Assembly: GCA_017882245.1 (NCBI GenBank)
Contig: JADGPV010000128.1
Location: forward strand, 1-19,933
Source of the DNA: Bacteroidales bacterium
GTDB lineage: Bacteria; Bacteroidota; Bacteroidia; Bacteroidales; VadinHA17
Length of the DNA stretch: 19,933 bases
Direction: 5' to 3'
A program made the position numbers and the translations under genes. The notes under the pieces were generated by a model. It did no database searches and had not been told where the DNA came from. It saw only the letters and a list, made by a program, of their open reading frames with translations. Below, piece by piece: positions 1 to 7,583 of this stretch. Every line of letters starts with the position of its first letter. Within the stretch, counting starts at the first letter, position 1.

Positions 1-2239
1 CATGCTGGGATTCTGGCAGGAATATGGCGCATCAAATGCAATAGAGAAACTTCTGTCTATAGTACAGATAAAGGTATCTGTGATGCGGGATGGAGTTACC
101 AAAGAAGTTCCCCTGGAAGAGATTGTGCCTGGAGACATTGTCGTCCTGGATGCCGGCGATATTATCCCTGGTGATGGTCTTGTTCAGGAATCAATAGATC
201 TTTTTGTTGATGAAGCAATGCTGACCGGGGAAACTTTCCCCGTTGAAAAAATGACAGCCGAGTTGCCTCCGGAAACTCTTCTGAGTCAGCGTACTAATGC
301 TCTTTGGATGGGGACCCACGTCGTGAGTGGCAGTGCAACTGCATTGATTGTCCACACGGGCAAAGAAACCGAATTCGGCAAAGTATCAGAACGGTTAAAA
401 CTGAGGCCTCAGGAAACAGAATTTGAGCATGGGATCCGCCGTTTTGGCTATTTCCTCATGGAAGTCACACTTGTACTGGTGGTTGTGATCTTCGCCGTCA
501 ACGTATATCTGGGACGTCACGTACTGGACTCATTTTTGTTTTCTTTAGCCTTAGCCGTAGGTCTTACACCGCAGTTACTACCGGCAATTATCAGCATAAA
601 CCTATCCCATGGGGCCAAACGGATGGCTGAGAAGAAGGTCATTGTTAAACGACTCTCTTCGATTGAGAACTTCGGAAGTATGAACGTAATCTGCTCTGAT
701 AAGACTGGTACGCTGACTGAAGGAATCGTGCAACTTCAATCCGCTCTTGATCCGGATGGTGATGTTAGCGATAAAGTACTTTTTCAAGCTTATACCAATG
801 CCTTTTATGAAACCGGATTTACAAATCCGATAGATGAAGCAATTCGCAACCATAAACAGTTTGACCTGTCCGGTTACCTTAAGCAAGACGAAATTCCGTA
901 TGATTTTATCCGCAAACGATTGAGCATCCTTGTTTCACATGATAATTCACACCTCATGCTAACCAAGGGAGCCCTTCAGAATGTCCTTGAAATATGTTCA
1001 ACAGTAGAAACCAAAAATGGTAATGTTGTCGATAAAGCCATTTACCTTGAACAGATCAGTAAGCATTTTGAGGAATTCAGCAATAAGGGATTCAGAACCC
1101 TTGGTGTTGCGTATAAGAATCTGGGTACAGCTTCACGTATCAGCAAAGATGATGAATCAGGTATGACATTTTCGGGATTCCTCATTCTCTCTGACCCTCC
1201 AAAACCTAATATTATTGAGACAATTACCGGACTGAAGAATCTTGGGGTTGGACTGAAAATCATTACAGGGGATAATCACCTCGTAGCTGCCAATATCAGT
1301 CAGCAGATCGGATTGAAAGATGCAAGAATCATGACAGGATCAGACCTTGGCCATCTGAGCGATTCCGCGCTGATGAAGGAAGTCGGGGGAGTGGAAGTTT
1401 TTGCAGAAATCGAGCCTAATCAAAAGGAACGTATTATTATTGCCCTGAAGAAAGCCGGTAATGTAGTAGGTTATATGGGCGATGGCATTAATGATGCATC
1501 GGCATTGCACGCTGCAGATGTTGGGATATCAGTTGACAGCGCTGTTGATGTTGCCAAGGATGCAGCCGATATTGTCCTGCTTGAAAAGGGGCTTGATGTC
1601 CTGGTGCAGGGTGTCCGTGAAGGAAGAGTAACCTTCGCCAATACCCTCAAATATGTGTTCATGGCGACCAGCGCTAATTTCGGTAATATGTTCAGTATGG
1701 CCGGAGTATCTTTATTTCTCCAGTTTCTGCCATTGCTGCCCAAGCAGATTTTACTGACTAACCTTCTTACTGATTTCCCGGAGATGACCATCGCAACAGA
1801 TAATGTGGATAACGAAATGGTCAACTATCCCCGTCGCTGGGATATTAAAGCGATCCGTAAGTTCATGATAACCTTCGGGATTGTGAGTTCCGTATTTGAT
1901 TACCTCACTTTTGGGCTGCTTTTACTGATTCTTCATGCTACTCAGACTCAATTCCGTACAGGCTGGTTCGTAGAATCTGTTATTTCGGCATCCATGATTG
2001 TATTGGTTATACGAAGCAGGAAACCATTCTTCAGGAGTCAGCCCGGAAAATATCTCTTAATTGCAACCCTGACAATTTTTGCCGTGACATTGATTTTACC
2101 TTTCACCCCGCTTGCCGGGATTTTTGGATTTGGTCCGCTGCCAATCCATTTCCTCCTGTTAATCGGTGTGATCGTTTTGTTTTACATTTTCACGGCGGAA
2201 ATAGTTAAGAAGATTTTTTATAAGAGAGTAAAGTTTTGA
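1..2239 (+). CDS. mgtA: MgtA-like P3-type Mg2+-transporting ATPase, 5' end outside window
   Basis: Inner-membrane P-type ATPase, most likely importing Mg2+. The 745 visible residues start just after the first transmembrane hairpin, so roughly 130-150 N-terminal residues lie upstream and the ATG at base 2 is an internal Met. Seen in order: actuator motif LTGET (residues 74-78), TM4 signature LTPQLLP, phosphorylation motif DKTGTLT with Asp233, nucleotide-binding domain, hinge motif GDGIND (493-498), and a C-terminal membrane block with NLLTDFPEM and TDNVD. The TM4 PxxLP pattern and the NLLTD...DNVD stretch are typical of the magnesium-translocating P3B branch rather than of heavy-metal or Ca2+ pumps. 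A metal transporter gene follows 92 bases downstream. Substrate is inferred from family resemblance; another divalent cation cannot be excluded. Confidence 0.88.
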   Translation, partial: MLGFWQEYGASNAIEKLLSIVQIKVSVMRDGVTKEVPLEEIVPGDIVVLDAGDIIPGDGLVQESIDLFVDEAMLTGETFPVEKMTAELPPETLLSQRTNALWMGTHVVSGSATALIVHTGKETEFGKVSERLKLRPQETEFEHGIRRFGYFLMEVTLVLVVVIFAVNVYLGRHVLDSFLFSLALAVGLTPQLLPAIISINLSHGAKRMAEKKVIVKRLSSIENFGSMNVICSDKTGTLTEGIVQLQSALDPDGDVSDKVLFQAYTNAFYETGFTNPIDEAIRNHKQFDLSGYLKQDEIPYDFIRKRLSILVSHDNSHLMLTKGALQNVLEICSTVETKNGNVVDKAIYLEQISKHFEEFSNKGFRTLGVAYKNLGTASRISKDDESGMTFSGFLILSDPPKPNIIETITGLKNLGVGLKIITGDNHLVAANISQQIGLKDARIMTGSDLGHLSDSALMKEVGGVEVFAEIEPNQKERIIIALKKAGNVVGYMGDGINDASALHAADVGISVDSAVDVAKDAADIVLLEKGLDVLVQGVREGRVTFANTLKYVFMATSANFGNMFSMAGVSLFLQFLPLLPKQILLTNLLTDFPEMTIATDNVDNEMVNYPRRWDIKAIRKFMITFGIVSSVFDYLTFGLLLLILHATQTQFRTGWFVESVISASMIVLVIRSRKPFFRSQPGKYLLIATLTIFAVTLILPFTPLAGIFGFGPLPIHFLLLIGVIVLFYIFTAEIVKKIFYKRVKF

Positions 2240-2331
2240 ATCGGATAGATTGTGAGACTTTAGACGTCTGCTTACTTACAGGCAATATATGAACAGAACA
2301 AACAATACCTGGTAAACCAAAAGATTTAAAA

Positions 2332-3051
2332 ATGACCAGAACGATAATTAGTAAAGGCGAACATAAAGAAGAACATTTAAGAAGTTCGGATTTCATAACT
2401 GATATAGTAATAGGCATGTCAGATGGATTGACTGTTCCATTTGCATTAGCGGCAGGTTTAAGCGGGGCAGTACATAGCAATTCAGTTGTTATTACAGCAG
2501 GTATTGCTGAAATTGTTGCCGGGAGTATTGCAATGGGATTAGGTGGTTACCTGGCCGGAAAAACAGAACAGGAACATTATCAGGCCGAGCTTGAGAGAGA
2601 ATATAATGAAGTGGAAAATGTACCTGAGAAAGAAAAGGAGGAAGTAAAAGAAGTTTTTGCACTGTACGGATTAAATGGATCTGCTCAAAATATCATTGCA
2701 GCTGAATTGGCAAAGGACAAAGATAAATGGGTTGACTTTATGATGAAATATGAATTGGGTCTTGAAAAACCGAATGCCCACCGGGCAAGAAACAGCGCAG
2801 CTACGATAGGTATCTCTTACATTATTGGTGGTTTAATCCCTCTTACAGCCTATTTTTTTACACATACCCCTTATCAGGGATTATTTGTTTCTTCTATTCT
2901 TACAGTTATTTGTCTGTTCCTGTTCGGTTACTTCAAAAGCAAAGTCACAGGACAGCCACCCCTGAAAGGAGCATTTAAAGTTACTCTGATAGGTATTATA
3001 GCTGCAGCAGCTGCCTTCCTGATAGCAAAAACAGTCAATAACTTATTATAG
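2332..3051 (+). CDS. VIT1/CCC1-family Fe2+/Mn2+ transporter
   Basis: 239-residue membrane protein of the VIT1/CCC1 family, which moves Fe2+ or Mn2+ out of the cytoplasm. Membrane helices are visible near residues 22-45 (with the family stretch SDGLTVPFALAAGLSGA) and 50-75 (AEIVAGSIAMGLGGYLAGKTE). A charged, Glu-rich cytoplasmic region at about 76-135 matches the family's metal-binding helical domain, and three helices fill the C-terminal third. Length is normal for a bacterial member. The start is the only ATG that precedes the conserved HLRSSDF stretch; no Shine-Dalgarno sequence is visible, as is common in Bacteroidota. It lies downstream of the Mg2+ ATPase in the same direction, so the two may form a metal-homeostasis pair, although 92 bases separate them. 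Confidence 0.88.
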   Translation: MTRTIISKGEHKEEHLRSSDFITDIVIGMSDGLTVPFALAAGLSGAVHSNSVVITAGIAEIVAGSIAMGLGGYLAGKTEQEHYQAELEREYNEVENVPEKEKEEVKEVFALYGLNGSAQNIIAAELAKDKDKWVDFMMKYELGLEKPNAHRARNSAATIGISYIIGGLIPLTAYFFTHTPYQGLFVSSILTVICLFLFGYFKSKVTGQPPLKGAFKVTLIGIIAAAAAFLIAKTVNNLL

Positions 3052-3118
3052 ACATTTAATATAATAAGACACTTTTCATGTTTACCAGCCTGGTGATTTA
3101 GCAATATTTTTATTTTAT

Positions 3119-5647
3119 ATGAAGAAACCAGCATACAGTTCTCTGCCGCCCGATACTGAGGGATTTGATTCCCTTATGGAGCTTACCCTCGATATGAGAT
3201 GGTCGTGGGATCATGGAGCCGATGAAATATGGCGGACCCTTGACCCTGCACTCTGGGACCTTACCCATAACCCCTGGGTGGTCCTGCAGACAGTTTCCCG
3301 CGATCAGTTCCGGGCTGTGATGAATAATCCGGCGTTCCGGAATAAGGTTAAGGCACTTTTGCATTCGAGAAAGGTTGCGAACACGGCACCCGCATGGTTC
3401 CAGCAAAACTTTCCGCATTCTTCACTTACGTGCGTAGCTTATTTCAGTATGGAATTCATGCTGAGCGAAGCTCTTCCGATTTATTCGGGTGGACTAGGCA
3501 ACGTGGCAGGTGATCAGCTTAAAACTGCAAGTGATCTGGGCGTACCTGTGGTTGGCATAGGCCTTCTTTACCAGCGAGGCTACTTTCGTCAGGAAATAGA
3601 CAGAAACGGAACGCAACACGCGCTTTTTCCTTATAACGACCCCGGGCAATTACCCATCACACCGTTGCGGCAGCCTGATGGAGAATGGTTACGCCTGGAG
3701 ATTGACCTGCCCGGATCCAATGTATGGCTGCGTGCATGGCAGGTTCAGGTCGGCAGGGTAAAACTTTATCTGCTGGACAGTAATGATGCGGCAAATATTC
3801 CAGTTAACCGGGGAATAACCAGCGAATTATATGGCGGCGAATCTGAACTTCGGCTTAAACAGGAATTGGTGCTTGGAATTGGAGGATGGCGCCTGCTCAA
3901 TGCTCTTGGCATTCACCCCCAGGTATGTCATCTCAATGAGGGCCATGCAGCATTTACGATTTTAGAACGGGCTTTTAGCTTTATGAAAGACACAGGGCAA
4001 TCATTTGATGTTGCCATGGCTGTTACAAGAGCCGGTAATCTGTTTACAACGCACACAGCAGTGGCAGCCGGATTTGACTCTTTCTCGCCGGCACTTATCG
4101 GGCAATACCTGGGTGGATACGCTGACCAGAGCCTGCATATCACACCTAACCAGTTATTGGCCCTGGGGCGCAGGAATCCAGGGGATGAATCAGAAAAATT
4201 CAATATGGCTTATCTGGCAATCCGTGGAAGCGGGGCAATAAACGGGGTTAGCAGGCTCCATGGAGAAGTCAGCCGCCATATCTTTGAACCATTATTCCCT
4301 TAATGGCCAACTGACGAGATTCCTGTTGGCTATATTACCAACAGTGTACACATTCCGACATGGGAGTCCAAAGAAGCAGACGAAATCTGGACAGAAGCCT
4401 GCGGAAAGGACAGATGGCTGGGAATGAGTAAAACCCTTGAACAGGATATTCGCCATGCTTCTGATGAAAGGTTATGGGAGATGCGCACGAATGCAAATAA
4501 GGCACTCATTGCATTTGCCCGTGAACATTTGTCAATGCAATTACCTTGCTCAGGTTATTCACGCGACTCAATCGAACAGGCAAAGCATTTATTTGACCCC
4601 GATGTATTAACACTGGGCTTTGCACGACGTTTTGCAACCTACAAGCGTCCCAATTTATTGCTGCATGATCCGCAGCGTTTGCTGCGGTTGTTAACAAATC
4701 CCAAATTTCCGGTACAACTCATCATTTCCGGTAAAGCCCACCCCGCCGATCATGATGGCCAGAATTTGATCAAAGAATGGATGCAATTTATCTGGCAGGG
4801 CAATATTCACCCTCCCGTAATATTTCTCAGTGATTACGATATGCATATATCAGAAAATCTCGTGCAGGGAGTTGATGTCTGGATCAATACACCGCGTCGC
4901 CCATGGGAGGCCAGTGGAACCAGTGGCATGAAAGTGCTTGTGAATGGAGGAATTAATCTTTCAGAACTTGATGGTTGGTGGGCTGAAGCCTACAAGCGTG
5001 AAGTGGGATGGGCCCTGGGAGACGGTAATGAACATGGTGATGATCCGGCCTGGGACGCCAGCGAAGCCGAACAACTTTATAATATTCTGGAACAAGAGGT
5101 GGTGCCTGAGTTTTACAATCGCAATAAAAAGGGAATCCCTGTGGCATGGATATCGCGTATGAGGGAAAGCATGGCACAGTTGACACCGAGATTCTCTGCT
5201 GACAGGACAGTCCGGGAATACACCGGACAGCACTATATGCCAGCCTCAACAGCATATCTTGCACGCGCTGCAAATAAAGGTGTGAAGGGGGAAGAACTGG
5301 TAGACCGGCTGAACACCCTTGAACAAGGATGGGATTCGATGCGTTTTGGTGATGTAAAGGTCGAAACTCTTGAGAAACAGCATAAGTTCGAGGTTCAGAT
5401 TTATTTCAATAAACTCGATCCTGATACTGTGCAGGTTGAAATATTTGCCAATGGAACTGATGGGCATACCCCGATTGTGCAAAAGATGGCACGAGGTTCA
5501 AAATTAGAAGGCACAGCCAACGGGTACAACTATTTTACCTCGGTGTCCTCAACACGCCCGGCTTTGGATTATACCCCAAGGGCAATACCTTGTTTACCAA
5601 ATGTTTCTGTGCCGCTTGAAATTTCCAGGATTTTGTGGCAGCGGTGA
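3119..5647 (+). pseudogene. glgP: Alpha-glucan phosphorylase (GT35) interrupted by an in-frame stop
   Basis: Phosphorolysis of glycogen or maltodextrin to glucose-1-phosphate, PLP-dependent. The reading frame runs 843 codons with no shift and is interrupted only by TAA at codon 395 (4301-4303). The N-terminal half has the DUF3417-type start (LTLDMRWSWDHGADEIW) and the conserved region at about residues 111-160 (MEFMLSEALPIYSGGLGN). The C-terminal half has the PLP-lysine motif EASGTSGMK with Lys605 and ends with the usual PLEISRILWQR tail. Residues on both sides of the stop match the family, which reads LFP-(R/Q)-WP at this point, so TAA replaces one residue and a CAA to TAA change would suffice. 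An ATG at 4424 opens the remainder, but a product from there would lack the N-terminal half. Most likely a recent nonsense allele or a sequence error. Confidence 0.85.
4301..4303 (+). other. Premature TAA in the phosphorylase reading frame
   Basis: Codon 395 of the glgP frame. The upstream part starts at 3119 and the next downstream ATG in the same frame is at 4424, with 1305 bases (435 codons) between the two starts, so no frameshift is involved. The codons between the stop and that ATG read WPTDEIPVGYITNSVHIPTW and onward, normal phosphorylase sequence. Confidence 0.9.
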
Positions 5648-5682
5648 TTTAAGTCGCATCATCGACTACAGCCATGGATTGT

Positions 5683-6303
5683 TTACCGTCTTCTGTGCTC
5701 CTGGTTATTCTGTTCATTTTCTCTCATTTGAGGTTGAACTTTTACAGGTTGCCCTATGCGCCTTCCGTAATAATTAGAGTTTTGCGGTGGTCTTGAATTC
5801 TCATACTTCCTGTCAGTATTCCCATTGTCACGTCGTTCCTTCGTCCTGTCCCTGTCTTCCTGTGTCCAGTTAAATGGTTTACGTTCAATTTCATTGAATC
5901 CTCTGACGTCCCGATTCCCGGTATTATTGTACAAACTTCGATAATAGAATCTGGGGTAATTTGACACGTAAAATTGATGATGCATCCAGGGCTGATAAAC
6001 ATCCCGGTTCAAAACTACTATGTAACCGTTATACAAATCATATCCGCTATAGAAGGGAGGTAATGTATGGGAGAATAGCCACTGTCCATCATAGAGGTAT
6101 ACAAATTCCTGGTTGGATAGATCATAGTAGGTCTCTATATCAGGCAAGTAGTAATATCTTACTCCCGGATAATAAGCAGGTGCCCAGGATGGATTTGAAT
6201 ACTGCATGTCCTGGTTATCATAAGAAGTTGTGACGCATCCATTGAATGCTAAAATGAAAATCAGATAACTGATTTTCAATCTTAAAAAATTTAATGTTTT
6301 CAT
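5683..6303 (-). CDS. Tyr-rich putative lipoprotein of unknown function
   Basis: 206 residues. A basic-hydrophobic leader ends in FNGC (Cys about residue 22), a weak lipobox suggesting export and lipid anchoring; residues -3 and -2 are not ideal. The central region, about 40-135, is very rich in Tyr and Trp (PAYYPGVRYYYLPDIETYYD, FVYLYDGQW, YQPWMHHQFYV) and resembles uncharacterised Bacteroidota cell-envelope proteins. The last 70 residues are polar, rich in Arg, Asn, Gln and Glu, low-complexity and probably disordered. It is transcribed against both neighbours. The start is fixed by a strong Shine-Dalgarno sequence eight bases upstream. No enzymatic motif is seen, and no function is assigned. 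Confidence 0.75.
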   Translation of the reverse strand: MKTLNFLRLKISYLIFILAFNGCVTTSYDNQDMQYSNPSWAPAYYPGVRYYYLPDIETYYDLSNQEFVYLYDGQWLFSHTLPPFYSGYDLYNGYIVVLNRDVYQPWMHHQFYVSNYPRFYYRSLYNNTGNRDVRGFNEIERKPFNWTQEDRDRTKERRDNGNTDRKYENSRPPQNSNYYGRRIGQPVKVQPQMRENEQNNQEHRRR

Positions 6304-6310
6304 ATCGGAG

Positions 6311-6318
6311 CCCTCCTT
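6311..6318 (-). promoter_or_regulatory. Strong Shine-Dalgarno sequence of the lipoprotein gene
   Basis: On the - strand this reads AAGGAGGG, eight bases before the ATG at 6303. It settles the start of the lipoprotein and stands out because most genes here have no recognisable Shine-Dalgarno sequence. Confidence 0.7.
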
Positions 6319-6453
6319 TTCTTGTTAATGTAAATTTAAATCAAAAAATAGTATCAAAACAACAAAGCAGGAAAAACACTTTGTGCGTATGGATAAAGTA
6401 GAGAAAAACATAGTAATTTTACATCACACCGGTTGATCGAATCATTAATGTAG

Positions 6454-6465
6454 TTGTTATAACAA
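6454..6465. promoter_or_regulatory. Perfect 12-base palindrome upstream of the superoxide reductase
   Basis: TTGTTATAACAA is fully self-complementary and ends nine bases before the superoxide reductase ATG. A second, looser dyad (TGAT-cga-ATCA, 6434-6444) lies 20 bases upstream in an AT-rich spacer of 171 bases. The placement suits an operator for a dimeric regulator such as a Crp/Fnr- or PerR-like protein, but no regulator gene is nearby and the assignment is inference. Confidence 0.3.
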
Positions 6466-6474
6466 ATAAAAATT

Positions 6475-6861
6475 ATGCCACGAGTATTTAAAGCCCTTGA
6501 GATAGAGCAGGAAGACAAAGAGGTAATGCGCGATTATCTCGATCGCCACATGCCACATGTCATCTGTTCCGACGCCGTCAAACGCGGAGAGAAGTTTATG
6601 GTCAAAGTGCGTCTCGGAGAAGAATACCCTCACCCTGATGACAACGACCATTATATAGGCCTAATTCAACTCTGGAACAGGGAGACGCTGCTTGCCGAGG
6701 CACGCTATTCAGCCGGCGTCAACGGCCACAAGCCCACGCACTTCGAGGTCGACTTTTTCATCGTCGCGCCGGAGGTGTCAATGAACCTGAGCGCTATGGC
6801 CGTATGTACTAAGCACGGCCTTTGGCAGAGCGAGGACAAGGCAGTTAAGGTGATTGATTGA
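6475..6861 (+). CDS. Superoxide reductase (desulfoferrodoxin/neelaredoxin-like, single-domain)
   Basis: 128 residues forming only the catalytic SOR domain, with no N-terminal desulforedoxin FeS4 domain. SORs reduce superoxide to hydrogen peroxide at a mononuclear iron bound by four His and one Cys. Candidate ligands are His25 (in DRHMPH), His53 and His59 (EYPHPDDNDHYI), Cys111 and His114 (AVCTKHGLW). The spacing and the C-x-x-H-G-L-W ending match the family. The usual Glu-Lys pair before the first His is replaced by Asp23-Arg24. The gene opens a + strand group with the PH-domain and YqaE-like genes 26 bases downstream, and a palindrome precedes it. It indicates oxidative-stress defence in an anaerobe; rubredoxin or another electron donor is not encoded in the window. 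Confidence 0.82.
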   Translation: MPRVFKALEIEQEDKEVMRDYLDRHMPHVICSDAVKRGEKFMVKVRLGEEYPHPDDNDHYIGLIQLWNRETLLAEARYSAGVNGHKPTHFEVDFFIVAPEVSMNLSAMAVCTKHGLWQSEDKAVKVID

Positions 6862-6887
6862 TATAATATTTATCTGAAAGAAACAAA

Positions 6888-7256
6888 ATGGGCAAATACG
6901 TCAGCAAACATCTCATCAAGGATGAGACTGTGGCCTACGAGACCAGGCTGCATTGGGTCATCTTCTTCTCACTGAAGTCGATATTAACACTAACCATCGC
7001 CGCCTGGATGATACGGTGGCTCTCCGAATTCGTAATAACAAACAGAAGGGTCGTTATCAAAACCGGATTTATTGCCAGAAAGACCTTTGAGATGAACCTC
7101 TCCAAGATCGAAACAGTGAATGTCGAGCAGACCGTGATGGGACGCATCCTTAATTTCGGTTCAATAACTATCATCGGCACTGGCGGTACAAAGGAGACTT
7201 TCCATAACATAGCAAGACCAATGGCTTTCAGGAAGGCATTCCAGGAGCTCTGCTAG
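6888..7256 (+). CDS. Bacterial PH-domain (YdbS/DUF304-like) membrane protein, shortened
   Basis: 122 residues. The N-terminus (YVSKHLIKDETVAYETRLHW) and the C-terminal block (SEFVITNRRVVIKTGFIARKTFEMNLSKIE, then GRILNFGSITIIGTGGTKE and IARPMAFRKAF) are characteristic of bPH2/DUF304 proteins. Between HW (about residue 23) and SEF (about residue 46) there is one hydrophobic helix, whereas family members I recall carry two and are some 25 residues longer. An in-frame loss of one helix is therefore suspected; the PH fold itself looks intact. Role unknown; these proteins are thought to act at the membrane. It lies 26 bases after the SOR stop and 23 bases before the YqaE-like gene, so one transcript is likely. 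Confidence 0.75.
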   Translation: MGKYVSKHLIKDETVAYETRLHWVIFFSLKSILTLTIAAWMIRWLSEFVITNRRVVIKTGFIARKTFEMNLSKIETVNVEQTVMGRILNFGSITIIGTGGTKETFHNIARPMAFRKAFQELC

Positions 7257-7279
7257 GTCTGAGCAAATCGCAACTTACC

Positions 7280-7432
7280 ATGGGCATATTACGCGTACTT
7301 ATCTGTATTTTCTTCCCTCCCCTTGCTGTCGTTGACAAAGGCTGCGGGTCCGTCCTTATCATCTTCCTGCTTACACTCTGCGGCTGGGTACCGGGGGTGA
7401 TCGGTGCCCTCATCATAAACAACAGAAAATAG
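7280..7432 (+). CDS. YqaE/Pmp3-family (UPF0057) small membrane protein
   Basis: A 50-residue protein starting MGILRVLICIFFPPLAVVDK and ending GWVPGVIGALIINNRK. The family pattern is clear: an N-terminal helix with FPPLAV, a polar turn containing Gly and Cys, then a second helix with LLTLCGWVPGVIGAL. Pmp3/YqaE proteins are two-helix stress-associated membrane peptides affecting membrane potential in yeast; their bacterial role is poorly known. It follows the PH-domain gene by 23 bases. No Shine-Dalgarno sequence is seen. A hairpin lies just downstream. Confidence 0.8.
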   Translation: MGILRVLICIFFPPLAVVDKGCGSVLIIFLLTLCGWVPGVIGALIINNRK

Positions 7433-7455
7433 ATTTCACGTTTTATTTCCTGAGC

Positions 7456-7480
7456 AGAGAGAGGCCTGAGACCTCTCTCT
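7456..7480 (+). terminator. Possible hairpin terminator after the YqaE-like gene
   Basis: AGAGAGAGG pairs perfectly with CCTCTCTCT across a seven-base loop. A T-run (7491-7495) follows only after a 10-base gap, so this is not a canonical intrinsic terminator. It could separate the SOR/PH/YqaE unit from the suf operon. Confidence 0.35.
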
Positions 7481-7498
7481 ACTCTCGTCATTTTTATG

Positions 7499-7506
7499 TA
7501 ATTTTG
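7499..7506 (+). promoter_or_regulatory. Candidate Bacteroidota -7 element for the suf operon
   Basis: TAATTTTG fits the TAnnTTTG consensus of the Bacteroidota primary sigma factor, 77 bases before the sufB ATG. No clear TTTG -33 box was found at the expected distance, so this is a half-match only. A short dyad, ACAAG-tgcagg-CTTGT (7536-7551), lies in the predicted leader. Confidence 0.3.
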
Positions 7507-7583
7507 TCTGATTTCCGGCAAATCCTTAGAACTTTACAAGTGCAGGCTTGTTGATTGTGTACGCAGATTGAAGAAATAATTTT

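Noticed and set aside
2258..2275. Small palindrome AGACGTCT in the spacer before the VIT gene
   Set aside because: An eight-base dyad is expected by chance at this scale, and nothing else supports a site there.
4301..4303. Programmed recoding (readthrough or special amino acid) at TAA
   Set aside because: TAA is used as an ordinary terminator by other genes here (for example sufB and the glycosyltransferase), TAA is not the selenocysteine or pyrrolysine codon, and no nearby stem-loop element was recognised.
4953..5273. - strand ORFs of 90 and 106 codons inside the phosphorylase
   Set aside because: They lie opposite well-conserved phosphorylase sequence and look like no known protein.
4424..5647. 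The downstream phosphorylase part as an independent gene
   Set aside because: It lies in the same frame as the upstream part, and family sequence continues without a gap between the stop and its ATG, so it is the C-terminal half of one gene.
5961..6233. + strand 90-codon ORF opposite the lipoprotein gene
   Set aside because: It is antisense to a convincing gene with a strong ribosome binding site and has no recognisable motif.
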